A DNA stretch of 38,519 bases, from NCBI GenBank assembly GCA_902500715.1, contig CABVRO010000018.1, forward strand, positions 1 through 38,519, written 5' to 3'. Positions 26,082-34,632 of this stretch are shown here, piece after piece. A model generated the notes under the pieces. That model worked only from the letters and a program-made list of their open reading frames with translations. It did not search any database and had not been told where the DNA came from. The translations under genes were made by a program, and so were the position numbers. Each line of letters starts with the position of its first letter. Position 1 is the first letter of the stretch. The stretch is from an uncultured Nitrospira sp. (GTDB lineage Bacteria > Nitrospirota > Nitrospiria > Nitrospirales > Nitrospiraceae).

Positions 26082-26097
26082 GACTACATGACTGCTG

Positions 26098-26182
26098 GAG
26101 GCGATGACGCCTCGGTCGGGCCAGTGCCCGGCAGATGGACAAAGACGTCCTCAGGTCCTGCGGACCCGAGGACGTTTTTTTT
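26098..26182 (+). promoter_or_regulatory. ANTAR-type antitermination module 2 of the 26227 leader
   Basis: GAGGC-GATGAC-GCCTC (26098-26113) has a six-base loop with G at position 4 but G at position 1. A short separate hairpin CGGGC-CAGT-GCCCG (26117-26130) follows, then GGAC-AAAGAC-GTCC (26137-26150, A1 and G4). The last shares its 3' side with the terminator ACGTCCTC..GAGGACGT (26145-26175), which ends in eight U. The order repeats that of module 2 in the nirC leader. Confidence 0.72.
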
Positions 26183-26226
26183 GGCTCCAGTCGATTGACG
26201 CCAGCTACAATTTTGCGGAGGCACCC

Positions 26227-27141
26227 ATGCATGCCAAGCCGAGACTAACCAACCCTGCGGCCCTATTGCTCGGACTCGCCGGCCTCCTGGCAGGATGCGG
26301 AGCCCTCACACCCCCCTTGACGGCGGACGCTCTGCCCGTGAATTCGAAAGCCTATGATCTTCCGTCCGACATGGATCCCAACGTGGTGACCCGCATGGTC
26401 GAAAGTTCATTTTGGCATGTGCTGAAGACCCCTCCGGCCGTCACTGAAGGAGCGATGCCCGCTTCCCTCCCCCTCACTCCATTTGGCTTTTACGTTGAGG
26501 ATAAGATGTTCACACTCGACCGCCTGGGCTCGGTACATTTCCCCCAAGCTGTCTGCCCTCACTCCCTGGCGATGATCGAGGGTCTTCACAGTGGCTCCCA
26601 GGCCGTCTACCGTTATACAGCCTGCATGGAACCGTACCAGGGCGGAGTTCGTCTCTACCTAATTGAAACGAAGGCTGCTTTCGGCTTCACCGATACCGCC
26701 GCATCTTCATCGGCCTCCTTCTCCGATCTGCTGAAGCGCCTGGCCGCCGGCGTGACCGAGGCCATGCCCCATGCAAGGGTTGCGTCGGCTGATCCCGGCA
26801 GCGATGTGGACTCTACTTCGAAAGGAGCGCACAGCGGTGATCGGAGTGTGGCTCAAGACTCACCAGGGAAATCGCGATCGCTCGGAACCTCTCCGTCTCA
26901 TGAGGTTGAAGCGGAAATCAGGGGCACCTCACCGCTGATCTGTCTCACTCCCGATCGAAACGAAATCGTGGTGCGATCTCTTCCCGGCGAGGGACGTATT
27001 GTCGGAACAGTGACATCGGGATTGGCCATCGGAGATAATTCGCCGCTCGATGGGGCCTACATTCATGTGAGAACCGACCAGGGGCTAGCGGGATGGGCAC
27101 AGAGGAGTGACCTACATTGGAGCTCCTGCCCGATCGGGTGA
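26227..27141 (+). CDS. Lipoprotein with C-terminal SH3-like domain
   Basis: A 304-residue exported protein. MHAKPRLTNPAALLLGLAGLLAGC is a lipoprotein signal (lipobox LAGC). The first half (AYDLPSDMDPNVVTRMVESSFWHVL to GGVRLYLIETKAAFGF) is a compact domain with two conserved-looking Cys; a Ser/Gly-rich linker follows; residues about 235-300 (NEIVVRSLPGEGRIVGTVTSGLAIGD..GAYIHVRTDQGLAGWAQRSDL) read as a bacterial SH3 domain, often a peptidoglycan binder. GGAGG at 26217-26221 fixes ATG 26227. It is the only gene directly behind the tandem leader at 26001-26182. I do not recognise the N-terminal family. Confidence 0.7.
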   Translation: MHAKPRLTNPAALLLGLAGLLAGCGALTPPLTADALPVNSKAYDLPSDMDPNVVTRMVESSFWHVLKTPPAVTEGAMPASLPLTPFGFYVEDKMFTLDRLGSVHFPQAVCPHSLAMIEGLHSGSQAVYRYTACMEPYQGGVRLYLIETKAAFGFTDTAASSSASFSDLLKRLAAGVTEAMPHARVASADPGSDVDSTSKGAHSGDRSVAQDSPGKSRSLGTSPSHEVEAEIRGTSPLICLTPDRNEIVVRSLPGEGRIVGTVTSGLAIGDNSPLDGAYIHVRTDQGLAGWAQRSDLHWSSCPIG

Positions 27142-27233
27142 GAGCTGCATCCGACAAGGTTTTGTCGCGCGCCAATCTTCGGGCGTGAGCGTTTAGCGGT
27201 GCCACTTCACTTGTGCTACACTCCGCCCCGATT

Positions 27234-28163
27234 ATGGTATGCACATACGGTCGGTTCATAAGGGAATTCCTGCGCGGTCTCTCACTCCTTGCGGTGTCGC
27301 TTTGCCTCGCAAGCGCGGCATGCCGTGCAACTCCAACGACCACCACAACTCTTTTTGAGGACACGCGCGGATCTGTGTTTTTGCAGGATGTAGCCGATCG
27401 ATCCTTCCACGCCAGTCACCCGATCAGGCTGGAACCCTCCCTTCTCGTCCGCATTTTGGAGGGCGTCTCAGTCCAGGAACGCCAGCGAGCGCTGCAAACG
27501 GTTCTCGCTGGATCAGCGCCAGCCCTTTCCGTCTTTTCAGCCGAAAACATTCAATTCCTGGTTCCATTGATTGAAAAAGCGCTCGTCTCTGCTCAGGCCA
27601 ACCAGGTGATCGGATTCTCGCTCTCTCGACGTCGTCCTGAGCAGTCTCCGTTAGGCTCTCCCACCACGGAGACGACCTTGGGATCCCTCTACGTCCATGG
27701 CACATCGTTGTACTTTTCCCTGTCACAATATCGATCGGCACCGGCCAGGACAGATACCGACAGCATCGCGCACCGTCGTCTTCCGGACTCCTCGGGCCTA
27801 TCCGAGCATGTGCTCCTGTTCAGCCCCAGTTTCGCACAAGGCTCCGACACCGTTCATCGATCAATCAGCGGTGGTCGCACCGAAAAAGTGCTCGTCATCA
27901 ATTATCCGCTGTTGGAACAACCATCGCCATCCACAACAGAACCCAGAGCTGCACAAGAATCCTTGAATGACCCTTCTCAACAGGATGGGCCGCTTGTCCA
28001 TCCACCCGTAAATCCAGTGAAGGCCCTGAATTCAACCGAGCAACGAGACGTGGAAATTCACACGCTGAAAGATCTCATCGTAAAGAAGGATTTAGAGTTG
28101 GAGGCGCTCAGACAGGAACTGCAGTCGACCCGACGACAACTCGACGACCGACGAAAGCGGTAG
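27234..28163 (+). CDS. Lineage-type lipoprotein with C-terminal coiled coil (paralogue A)
   Basis: A 309-residue protein starting at ATG 27234, only about six bases after a TACACT box, so its leader would be very short. The signal ends in a possible lipobox, SAAC (Cys30). The core runs LFEDTRGSVFLQDVADRSFHASHPIRLEPSLLVRILEGVSV, AENIQFLVPLIEKALVSAQANQVIGFSLS and LGSLYVHGTSLYFSLSQYRS. The end is a coiled coil, TLKDLIVKKDLELEALRQELQSTRRQLDDR. The same core and coil occur in the product of 30424-31335 on the other side of nadE, so the two are paralogues. Function unknown. Confidence 0.7.
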   Translation: MVCTYGRFIREFLRGLSLLAVSLCLASAACRATPTTTTTLFEDTRGSVFLQDVADRSFHASHPIRLEPSLLVRILEGVSVQERQRALQTVLAGSAPALSVFSAENIQFLVPLIEKALVSAQANQVIGFSLSRRRPEQSPLGSPTTETTLGSLYVHGTSLYFSLSQYRSAPARTDTDSIAHRRLPDSSGLSEHVLLFSPSFAQGSDTVHRSISGGRTEKVLVINYPLLEQPSPSTTEPRAAQESLNDPSQQDGPLVHPPVNPVKALNSTEQRDVEIHTLKDLIVKKDLELEALRQELQSTRRQLDDRRKR

Positions 28164-28252
28164 ATACCAGCAACCACTCCACCGTCTGAAGTCAGACCAA
28201 TAACTCCCTGCCTCTGCCCGGAACATCCTGCGGCCCGTTCGGGATTTCCTAG

Positions 28253-30028
28253 CTAATAACTGCAATATCGGTTCGTGATCGGCATCCGGCGGTCTTTGCC
28301 GAATGCCCGATGCGTAATCTTGATGCCGAGCGGCGCCTGTCGCCGCTTATACTCACTGCGATCGACCATCCCCATGACCCGCGCGACCGTCTCCCGATCG
28401 AACCCCATCGCTGTAATATCTTCCAACGCACGGTCCTGCTCGACGTAGGCCTTGAGAATCGGATCGAGGATGGCATAGGGCGGCAGACTGTCTTCGTCCT
28501 TTTGGTCGGGACGCAACTCCGCGGTCGGAGCCCGCTCGAGCACACGTTTCGGGATGACTGGAACCGGCCCGACCAGATTTCGCAGATGCGACAACTCGTA
28601 CACCATGGTCTTCGGCACATCCTTGATCACCGCAAACCCTCCGGCCATATCGCCGTACAACGTGGCGTACCCGACACTCATTTCGCTCTTATTCCCGGTG
28701 GTCAGAACCAAATGGCCGAACTTGTTCGAATAGGCCATCAATAAATTTCCCCTGATCCGGGCCTGTAAATTTTCCTCGGTCGTGTCGGGACGAGCGCCGG
28801 CAAACGGCTTCGATAACGTCCGAAGGTAACTCTTGAAGGTCGTCGTGATCGGTAGGGTATCCACCTGGATGCGCAGGCGCCGGGCCAGATCGACCACATC
28901 TTCACGACTGGCTCGCGACGTATACGGCGAGGGCATGAACACCCCGAGCACATTCTCCGCGCCCAAGGCGTCTACCGCGATGACTGCGGTGATGGCCGAG
29001 TCCACCCCTCCGCTCAACCCGATGACGACGCGCTTGAACCCGTTCTTGCGGACATAGTCCTGCACCCCGAGGACCAAGGCGCGATAGGCCTCGTCGAGCC
29101 GACCTAGCGGAGGCTCCAGATCCGGCACCACGACCGACTGCGACTTTCTCGCAGGCAGGCGCACATCGACCCGATCAATGAGGGCTGCCACAGCCGGCGG
29201 AAGGGGTTTCTTACGTCCCTGGGCCAGCCGTGCCCGCCCCACGGCCGCGACATCGAGATCCGCCACGATGAGATCCTGCTCAAACGCCTTCCCCCGCCCC
29301 ACGATCTCGCCCGCCTGGTCCACAATCATGCTGCAGCCGTCGAACACCAGTTCGTCCTGCCCACCGACTGTGTTGGTGTACGTCACGATCACGCGATTTT
29401 CACGGGCCCTGGTCGCCAGCACCTGTTCGCGCATCCGTCCCTTCCCGACATGGAACGGGGATGCGTTGATATTGACGATGACCTCGGCCCCCGCTGCAGC
29501 CTGCGCACGGGTGGGACCGTCAGAAAACCAGATGTCTTCGCAAATATTGACGCCGATCGTCGCGCCGTTCAGGACCAGCAGCGGCAGACGGGAGCCGGGG
29601 TGGAAATACCGGCTCTCGTCGAACACGCCGTAGTTCGGCAGATGCCGTTTCCGGTAGGTGGCCAGAATCCGCCGATCGGACAGTACCGCCGCCTCGTTGT
29701 ACAACTCATGCCGACCGGCCAGCGGGAATGAAGGCGCCTCCGAGGCCAAAACAGCCGTCGCCCCTTGGCCGACATACCCCACGACCACGACCAACCCGCG
29801 CGCTTCGGCAGCAACCGCCTTCAAGGCACGATGCGTGTCCTCGATAAAGCGAGACTTGAACAACAAATCCTCCGGCGGATAGCCGGTGATAGCCAGTTCC
29901 GGGAAGGCCACGAGATCGGCTTTAGCCCGGCGCGCTTCCTTGATCCACGTCTGGATCAAGCGCGTGTTGCCGGCAATATCCCCGACGGTCGGATTGATTT
30001 GGGCCATGGCAATTCGGAGCGGCCGCAT
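28253..30028 (-). CDS. nadE: Glutamine-dependent NAD+ synthetase
   Basis: A 591-residue two-domain enzyme that makes NAD+ from deamido-NAD+, ATP and ammonia drawn from glutamine. The N-terminal nitrilase-like glutaminase has the Glu-Lys-Cys triad at E44 (FPELAITGYPPEDLL), K128 (YRKRHLPNYGVFDE) and C163 (VNICEDIWF). The synthetase domain has the PP-loop SGGVDSA (339-345) and GNKSEMSVGYATLYGDMAGG. The start at ATG 30028 gives the family's usual beginning (MRPLRIAMAQINPTVGDI); an upstream in-frame start would add an unrelated 13 residues. It lies behind an antitermination leader, with a 125-base palindrome between. Confidence 0.97.
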   Translation of the reverse strand: MRPLRIAMAQINPTVGDIAGNTRLIQTWIKEARRAKADLVAFPELAITGYPPEDLLFKSRFIEDTHRALKAVAAEARGLVVVVGYVGQGATAVLASEAPSFPLAGRHELYNEAAVLSDRRILATYRKRHLPNYGVFDESRYFHPGSRLPLLVLNGATIGVNICEDIWFSDGPTRAQAAAGAEVIVNINASPFHVGKGRMREQVLATRARENRVIVTYTNTVGGQDELVFDGCSMIVDQAGEIVGRGKAFEQDLIVADLDVAAVGRARLAQGRKKPLPPAVAALIDRVDVRLPARKSQSVVVPDLEPPLGRLDEAYRALVLGVQDYVRKNGFKRVVIGLSGGVDSAITAVIAVDALGAENVLGVFMPSPYTSRASREDVVDLARRLRIQVDTLPITTTFKSYLRTLSKPFAGARPDTTEENLQARIRGNLLMAYSNKFGHLVLTTGNKSEMSVGYATLYGDMAGGFAVIKDVPKTMVYELSHLRNLVGPVPVIPKRVLERAPTAELRPDQKDEDSLPPYAILDPILKAYVEQDRALEDITAMGFDRETVARVMGMVDRSEYKRRQAPLGIKITHRAFGKDRRMPITNRYCSY

Positions 30029-30074
30029 CAGTATTCCCAAAGCTCCGGCATTTCGGAGATACAACACATTCCGC

Positions 30075-30199
30075 GCAGCATGCTCAAAACCGTTGTCCTG
30101 CGAGGCCGCAGCGCAATGAAGATCTGAGGCGTACTCGCGCAGTACGTTGAAGATCCGAGTCAGCGAGGACGAAACGGGCGGCGGTTTTCAGCATGCTGC
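30075..30199. repeat. 125-base imperfect palindrome in the nadE leader (repeat core, copy 2)
   Basis: The outer arms, GCAGCATGCTCAAAACCG (30075-30092) and CGGTTTTCAGCATGCTGC (30182-30199), are complementary with one mismatch. Inside, the core GCGTACTCGCGCAGTACG carries CGTACT/AGTACG arms, flanked by GATCT..AAGATC. The core matches 25459-25481 with two mismatches. It may be a mobile MITE/REP-like element or an RNA structure between the leader terminator and the nadE start. Confidence 0.7.
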
Positions 30200-30203
30200 C
30201 GAT

Positions 30204-30307
30204 AAAAAAAAAGTCCTCAGACCCACCTCGGTGGATCGGAGGACGTCGTTGTCCTGGTTCCAATGTATCGTTCGGAACGAATTGCTCGCCGGAGACGCCA
30301 TTGTCCC
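30204..30307 (-). promoter_or_regulatory. ANTAR-type antitermination leader of nadE
   Basis: On the minus strand hairpin one is GGGAC-AATGGC-GTCTC (30292-30307, one G-U pair) and hairpin two AGGAC-AACGAC-GTCCT (30240-30255); both loops have A1 and G4. Hairpin two shares its 3' arm with a terminator (30213-30227 with 30230-30244) that ends in nine U (30204-30212). Loop two equals that of module 2 in the nirC leader. Confidence 0.75.
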
Positions 30308-30323
30308 TTGAAATTGTCCCGAG

Positions 30324-30353
30324 TGTATACCACCGGCCTAAACAAGCTGTCAA
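30324..30353 (-). promoter_or_regulatory. Sigma-70 promoter of the nadE leader
   Basis: On the minus strand TTGACA (30348-30353) and TATACA (30324-30329) are 18 bases apart. It diverges from the promoter of the 30424 gene, whose TACAAT box is near 30411-30416. Confidence 0.7.
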
Positions 30354-30423
30354 CCATTTGATTCGCATTTTTCCAATGGAAACCAAGCGGTTCTGCAGTC
30401 AACCTGTGGTACAATCCTTCGCC

Positions 30424-31335
30424 ATGCGGCCCATGATTCGCCGTCCCACTCCAACACAATCACGACTCAACAGTTTCCGGTTCACCTGGCAGCTGGCACT
30501 CCCCTGCCTCCTCCTCTACGCCTGCAGCCTCGGGGCGAACCTGACCCCTGTCGGACAGGGGCCCCTAGGAACCGTCGCCCTTGAACGTCAGACCACCCGT
30601 GGTACCACCGTCAAATACGGTACCCTGCAGACTTTTCAGGCATCGCATCCTGCCCATCTGACGGCCTCGCTGACGGGACGCCTGCTCACGGGCCTGACCG
30701 TTTCAGGACTCAATCGACCTGACAGCAGTATGGCGCAGGAGAGTTATCCGCTGTTCTCCCACGAGGAAGTGGAGTTTCTGGCCCCGCTCATCGTCACCGC
30801 ACTCGCACAGGCCCAGCCCGACCAGCGGGTTCGCTTCACCATGCAGGACGACGGTCTCACGACCCAAGGCACACTCTACGTGTACGAGACCACGCTACGA
30901 GTGACCCTGTCTCGCTACCGATCGACATCCGCGGATGGACAGACCAGACCCGGGACGCTCAGGTTCTCCTTCACGCCCTCCCAAGCCCTGGTGCCAGCCG
31001 ACGCCCCCCAACCCTGGATGATCGTCGAGCCGGAACAGCCGCGTATCGCGGTCTCCCTTGAAGCGCTGAGTCAGCTTCCTGCGCCATCTCCTGTCGCGGC
31101 AGACCACAACTCCACTGCCGAGGCAGCCTCGACACACACCTCGCCCGAGGCCCAACAGAGCCGCTTGCAGCAGGAACTCCAATCCACGAAGGATGTGGTG
31201 GTCAAACAGGCGGAGGAACTCCAGAAGCTCAAGGCAGAGTTGGAATCGGTACGGCGCCAGTTAGCTGAGAAAGACGTCGCTGCGTCCAAGCCCAAGCCGA
31301 AAGCGGCGCCCCGCAAGCCGACGGCAACACCCTAA
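30424..31335 (+). CDS. Lineage-type lipoprotein with C-terminal coiled coil (paralogue B)
   Basis: A 303-residue protein whose ATG 30424 lies about eight bases after a TACAAT box, so the leader is very short. The signal FTWQLALPCLLLYAC ends in a possible lipobox (Cys34). The core TTVKYGTLQTFQASHPAHLTASLTGRLLTGLTV, EVEFLAPLIVTALAQAQPDQRVRFTM and TQGTLYVYETTLRVTLSRYRS matches paralogue A at 27234-28163 segment by segment. The end is a coiled coil (SRLQQELQSTKDVVVKQAEELQKLKAEL) with a basic Pro/Lys tail. No named family recognised. It converges with the next gene at 16 bases distance. Confidence 0.7.
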   Translation: MRPMIRRPTPTQSRLNSFRFTWQLALPCLLLYACSLGANLTPVGQGPLGTVALERQTTRGTTVKYGTLQTFQASHPAHLTASLTGRLLTGLTVSGLNRPDSSMAQESYPLFSHEEVEFLAPLIVTALAQAQPDQRVRFTMQDDGLTTQGTLYVYETTLRVTLSRYRSTSADGQTRPGTLRFSFTPSQALVPADAPQPWMIVEPEQPRIAVSLEALSQLPAPSPVAADHNSTAEAASTHTSPEAQQSRLQQELQSTKDVVVKQAEELQKLKAELESVRRQLAEKDVAASKPKPKAAPRKPTATP

Positions 31336-31351
31336 CGGCGAACGGCAGCGG

Positions 31352-31741
31352 TCATTGGCTGCCGGAAAGGAGGTCCGGCTGCGCCAAGACCTCCTTCGCG
31401 TCATAGACGTCATCAGCGCCCACCGGCTTCTTGCCCTTGTACATCGTCACCGTCATCGACGTTCGTCGTGAGAGTGCCAGCACATCCGCACGCTGGGCGA
31501 GATGGAAGAAATCATAGCCCTCGCGCAAGGTCAGCTCCGCGCAACGCCGTCGCAGGTAGGCATCCAGTTGTTCTTGCGAGGTAAACGAACTGACGCGGTA
31601 TTCCACACGATAGACATTCTCCTTGAGCTGCTCCACCTCATCGCGATCGGCCCCGACCAACGGAGTGTATTGCCCGGTGGCGCAGGCGCTTGCCATAAGA
31701 GTTAGCAGAACAGCTGTGGCAACGCGTCGGCTCTTCGCCAT
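31352..31741 (-). CDS. Small lipoprotein, CC0125/CC1285-like
   Basis: A 129-residue lipoprotein from ATG 31741. MAKSRRVATAVLLTLMASAC is the signal (lipobox ASAC, Cys20). The mature part, VYRVEYRVSSFTSQEQLDAYLRRRCAELTLREGYDFFHLAQRA, has the pattern of the CC0125/CC1285-type lipoproteins of unknown role (a YRV..G-T....YL..R.AELT...GYD.F motif). The longer frame upstream to 32008 is very unlike a protein start. It stands downstream of the ANTAR gene on the same strand, 260 bases away, in a stretch with no other feature. Confidence 0.75.
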   Translation of the reverse strand: MAKSRRVATAVLLTLMASACATGQYTPLVGADRDEVEQLKENVYRVEYRVSSFTSQEQLDAYLRRRCAELTLREGYDFFHLAQRADVLALSRRTSMTVTMYKGKKPVGADDVYDAKEVLAQPDLLSGSQ

Positions 31742-32004
31742 CCCAACCTCACCTATTCCCAGACAGTCTCGAACATGTGCTGTTGCGTTCATTGATGTGT
31801 GGACATCAGGCGGGCTACAAGTCGGTCTCACCCCCTGAGCCCTCCAAGAGAGTACCGCCAATGAAGCAGAATGAGGAGCAGAAGACAAACGAAGCGTGAA
31901 GTAATCTGGAAGGAACGGCTCGGGCTCAACCCCAGCACCGCGAAGATCGATCCAACTGCCAGGGCCTGCACCCTCCTCTGGTCGTAAAGTTCGCCTAGTG
32001 GCGA

Positions 32005-33264
32005 TCAACTCCTGCCCTTATCGGCCCGCTCTTCGATTTCTCCGGCCAGGAGAATGGCTTCTGCGATCTCTCGCATGGATTTGCGAAGATCCATGCTCTG
32101 GCGTTGAATCAATTTGAACGCGTCTTCTTCCGACAGCCGTTTCGACCGCATGAGATATCCCTTGGCCCGGTCGAGTAACTTGCGGACCTGCAAGGCTTCC
32201 TGCATTTCAAACGATTTCTCCAGCAACGTGGTGTGCTCGATGGAAATCGCGGCCTGATTGGCAATCGCCTGCATCAGTTTGACATCCTCTGCCATGAAGG
32301 TATGCGGCTTGGACGTATACGTATTGATGACCCCGATGGCCTTTTCCCGCACGAGCATCGGGACGCACAGGAGCGAGCAGAGGCCCTCCTTCGCAGCCAT
32401 GTCCGGATACATATAGGTGCCTTCTTTGGTGACATCCGGCACGATGATCGGCCGGCGATCCTGAACGGCACGCCCGCTGATACTTTGCCCGATCTTCACG
32501 TTGGGCTTGCGTCGGTACTGCTCGCTCAGACTTTGTGTGGCGGCGATCCGAAGTTCACCGGTCGGCTGATCCAAAAGAATGATGGAGCAAATCTTCGATC
32601 CCATCATTTGAGCCGTCATCGTCACAATCAACTGCAGTACGTCCTCGATCAATCGATTCGACGACACGGTCTCCGAAACCTGGGACAGCGTATCCAGTTG
32701 CAGCGCCTTCCGTGTCATCTGATCGTAGAGACGGGCGTTTTCAATGGCCCCTCCGACCTGCGTGGCGATAGTCGAGAGCAACGCGAGCTCGTCGGGCCGG
32801 TAGCGGCGCGACCGTTTGTGCTGCACATTGATGACGCCGACGACTTCCTGTTTGGTCGTAATCGGGACCGAGACGAACGCCTGGTAGCGGTCTTCGGGAA
32901 GGTGGTGAAAGAATTTAAACCGCGGGTCATCGCTGGCGCTGTTGGGAATGACGACGCGCGTGCGCTCCCGCGCGACCCATCCGGTGATGCCCTCGCCCAT
33001 GCCGATGGTAATCCGCCCAATCAGCTTCGGATGCGGATTCTTGGAGGCCCGTAGGATCAACTCGTCTCTGGTATCCGACAACAAATACAGCAAGCAGGCG
33101 TCAGCCTTGGTCACTTCCACGACCATATCCACGATATGCCGGAGCACGGCCTCCAAATCGAGCGTGTTGCTGATCGACTCGCTGATGCGATGGAGGACAT
33201 CCACCTCACGCGTCTTTTCACGCAAGGCTTGCTCGACTTGAGTCAGCGTTCGTTTGGTCGCCAT
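32005..33264 (-). CDS. GAF-GAF-ANTAR transcription antitermination regulator
   Basis: A 419-residue cytosolic regulator. GAF1 covers about 35-180 (ADACLLYLL..GMGEGITGWVARERTRVVIPNSASDDPRF..ISVPI-like VSVPITTKQEVVGVINVQHK), GAF2 about 205-345 (KICSIILLDQPTGELRIAATQ..LCSLLCVPMLVREKAIGVINTY). The C-terminal 60 residues are an ANTAR domain: QVRKLLDRAKGYLMRSKRLSEEDAFKLIQRQSMDLRKSMREIAEAIL. ANTAR proteins (AmiR, NasR and EutV are known) bind paired hexaloop hairpins in RNA leaders and prevent termination; the GAF domains would sense a small molecule or phosphorylation-like input, identity unknown. The ribosome site AGGAG overlaps the aroB stop, seven bases upstream, so the two are co-translated. 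Four candidate leaders lie in this window. Confidence 0.92.
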   Translation of the reverse strand: MATKRTLTQVEQALREKTREVDVLHRISESISNTLDLEAVLRHIVDMVVEVTKADACLLYLLSDTRDELILRASKNPHPKLIGRITIGMGEGITGWVARERTRVVIPNSASDDPRFKFFHHLPEDRYQAFVSVPITTKQEVVGVINVQHKRSRRYRPDELALLSTIATQVGGAIENARLYDQMTRKALQLDTLSQVSETVSSNRLIEDVLQLIVTMTAQMMGSKICSIILLDQPTGELRIAATQSLSEQYRRKPNVKIGQSISGRAVQDRRPIIVPDVTKEGTYMYPDMAAKEGLCSLLCVPMLVREKAIGVINTYTSKPHTFMAEDVKLMQAIANQAAISIEHTTLLEKSFEMQEALQVRKLLDRAKGYLMRSKRLSEEDAFKLIQRQSMDLRKSMREIAEAILLAGEIEERADKGRS

Positions 33265-33271
33265 TCCACTC

Positions 33272-34429
33272 CTAACGTGCCCGTACGACAGGCCTTACAC
33301 GCTTCAATTCGGCGGTTTCCCTCGTGCGGACATCTTGAAACCAGGCGCGCGTCTTGCCCTTTTCCAGCGGGACGATGCGTACAGTCCCGATCTGCTCCGG
33401 CAGTACACAAAAAATCTTTCCGGCGGACACTTTCTTGTCCTGCTGCATGGCACCCCACAACACATTGAACGCGACCTTCGGCAACCGGTCCGGCAAACCC
33501 GCAGCCTTCACCAGTGCGCGTAATCGAGCAACCACCTCAGCTTCACAATAGCCGAGATATCTGGCCAGATCGGCCTCGTACACCATACCGACCGCAACCG
33601 CCTCACCGTGAATGAAGCCCCGATACCCGCCGAGGGATTCCAGCGCATGGCCGATCGTATGGCCGAAGTTCAAAATGCGGCGTCGGTCTGCCTCACGCTC
33701 ATCCTCCGACACCACCTGCGCCTTGATCTCACAGGACCGCTTCACGATGTGCGCAACGAGGTCATCGTTCGGCTTCTGGATCGATTCCATGTTCTGTTCC
33801 AGATACTCAAAGAAGGCCGCGTCCGCAATCACACCATACTTGATGACCTCAGCCAGACCGGCCACCCACTCGCGCGGCGGCAGAGTCGCCAGCATCGCAG
33901 GATCGATGAACACCGCGCGCGGCTGGTTGAAAGCCCCGATCAGATTCTTCCCCTTGGGGTGATCGACCCCTGTCTTCCCGCCGACGCTTGAATCGACCTG
34001 GGCCACCAGACTCGTCGGCATTTGCACGAAGGAGATGCCCCGCTGGTAGATCGCGGCAGCAAACCCCGTGATGTCGCCGATCACACCTCCGCCCAAGGCC
34101 AGCAACGTCGAGGAACGCTCAAATCTGGCATTCACGAGGGCATCCATGACCGTCCCGATGGAGCGAAGGGTTTTTGTCCGCTCCCCGGGAGGCAGCACGA
34201 CGGGAACGACCGTAAACCCGGCGGCCTTCAGCCTGCGAGTCACCTGCGTGAGATAGTGCTTGGCAAGATTGCGATCGGTCACGACCCCTACCTTGCCCGC
34301 GCATTTGAGATGCTTCAGCTCCTCCCCGATTTCCTTGAGAAGATCACGGCGAATGACGATGGCGTAACTTCGCACACCGAGCTTGACATGAATGGAGTGG
34401 GAGGGCTTATCAATAGCAGGACGTGTCAT
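33272..34429 (-). CDS. aroB: 3-dehydroquinate synthase
   Basis: A 385-residue NAD- and zinc-dependent enzyme of the shikimate pathway that turns DAHP into 3-dehydroquinate. Visible are the Rossmann-like LPPGERTKTLRSIGTVMDAL, the GGGVIGDITGFAAAIYQRGI and PTSLVAQVDSSVGGKTGVDHPKGKNLIGAF signature, and the metal ligands in the HTIGHALESLGGYRGFIHGEAVAVGM region. The C-terminus has a 20-residue basic addition. ATG 34429 is the natural start, though no strong ribosome site is seen. It is followed after seven bases by the ANTAR gene. Confidence 0.97.
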   Translation of the reverse strand: MTRPAIDKPSHSIHVKLGVRSYAIVIRRDLLKEIGEELKHLKCAGKVGVVTDRNLAKHYLTQVTRRLKAAGFTVVPVVLPPGERTKTLRSIGTVMDALVNARFERSSTLLALGGGVIGDITGFAAAIYQRGISFVQMPTSLVAQVDSSVGGKTGVDHPKGKNLIGAFNQPRAVFIDPAMLATLPPREWVAGLAEVIKYGVIADAAFFEYLEQNMESIQKPNDDLVAHIVKRSCEIKAQVVSEDEREADRRRILNFGHTIGHALESLGGYRGFIHGEAVAVGMVYEADLARYLGYCEAEVVARLRALVKAAGLPDRLPKVAFNVLWGAMQQDKKVSAGKIFCVLPEQIGTVRIVPLEKGKTRAWFQDVRTRETAELKRVRPVVRAR

Positions 34430-34632
34430 CAGATATCACGCAGTGTGTGGACGCAGGGCTGAGTCTCAAATCCATGATGGCGGCATGGCCCGTGAAGCGA
34501 GCCACGCGAATAATCCAGACACCCGATAGGCCATGAGACGAAGGAGACTGGATCGTAACCTGCGATATTAGGGGAAGAAGACTTCCGGAAGGAGCGCTAT
34601 CAGATAGGGGGAGAAGACACGTTCCGCAGGAT

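Noticed and set aside
31742..32008. In-frame upstream extension of the 31352 lipoprotein gene
   Set aside because: The extension has an unlikely composition and buries the lipoprotein signal, which starts cleanly at ATG 31741.
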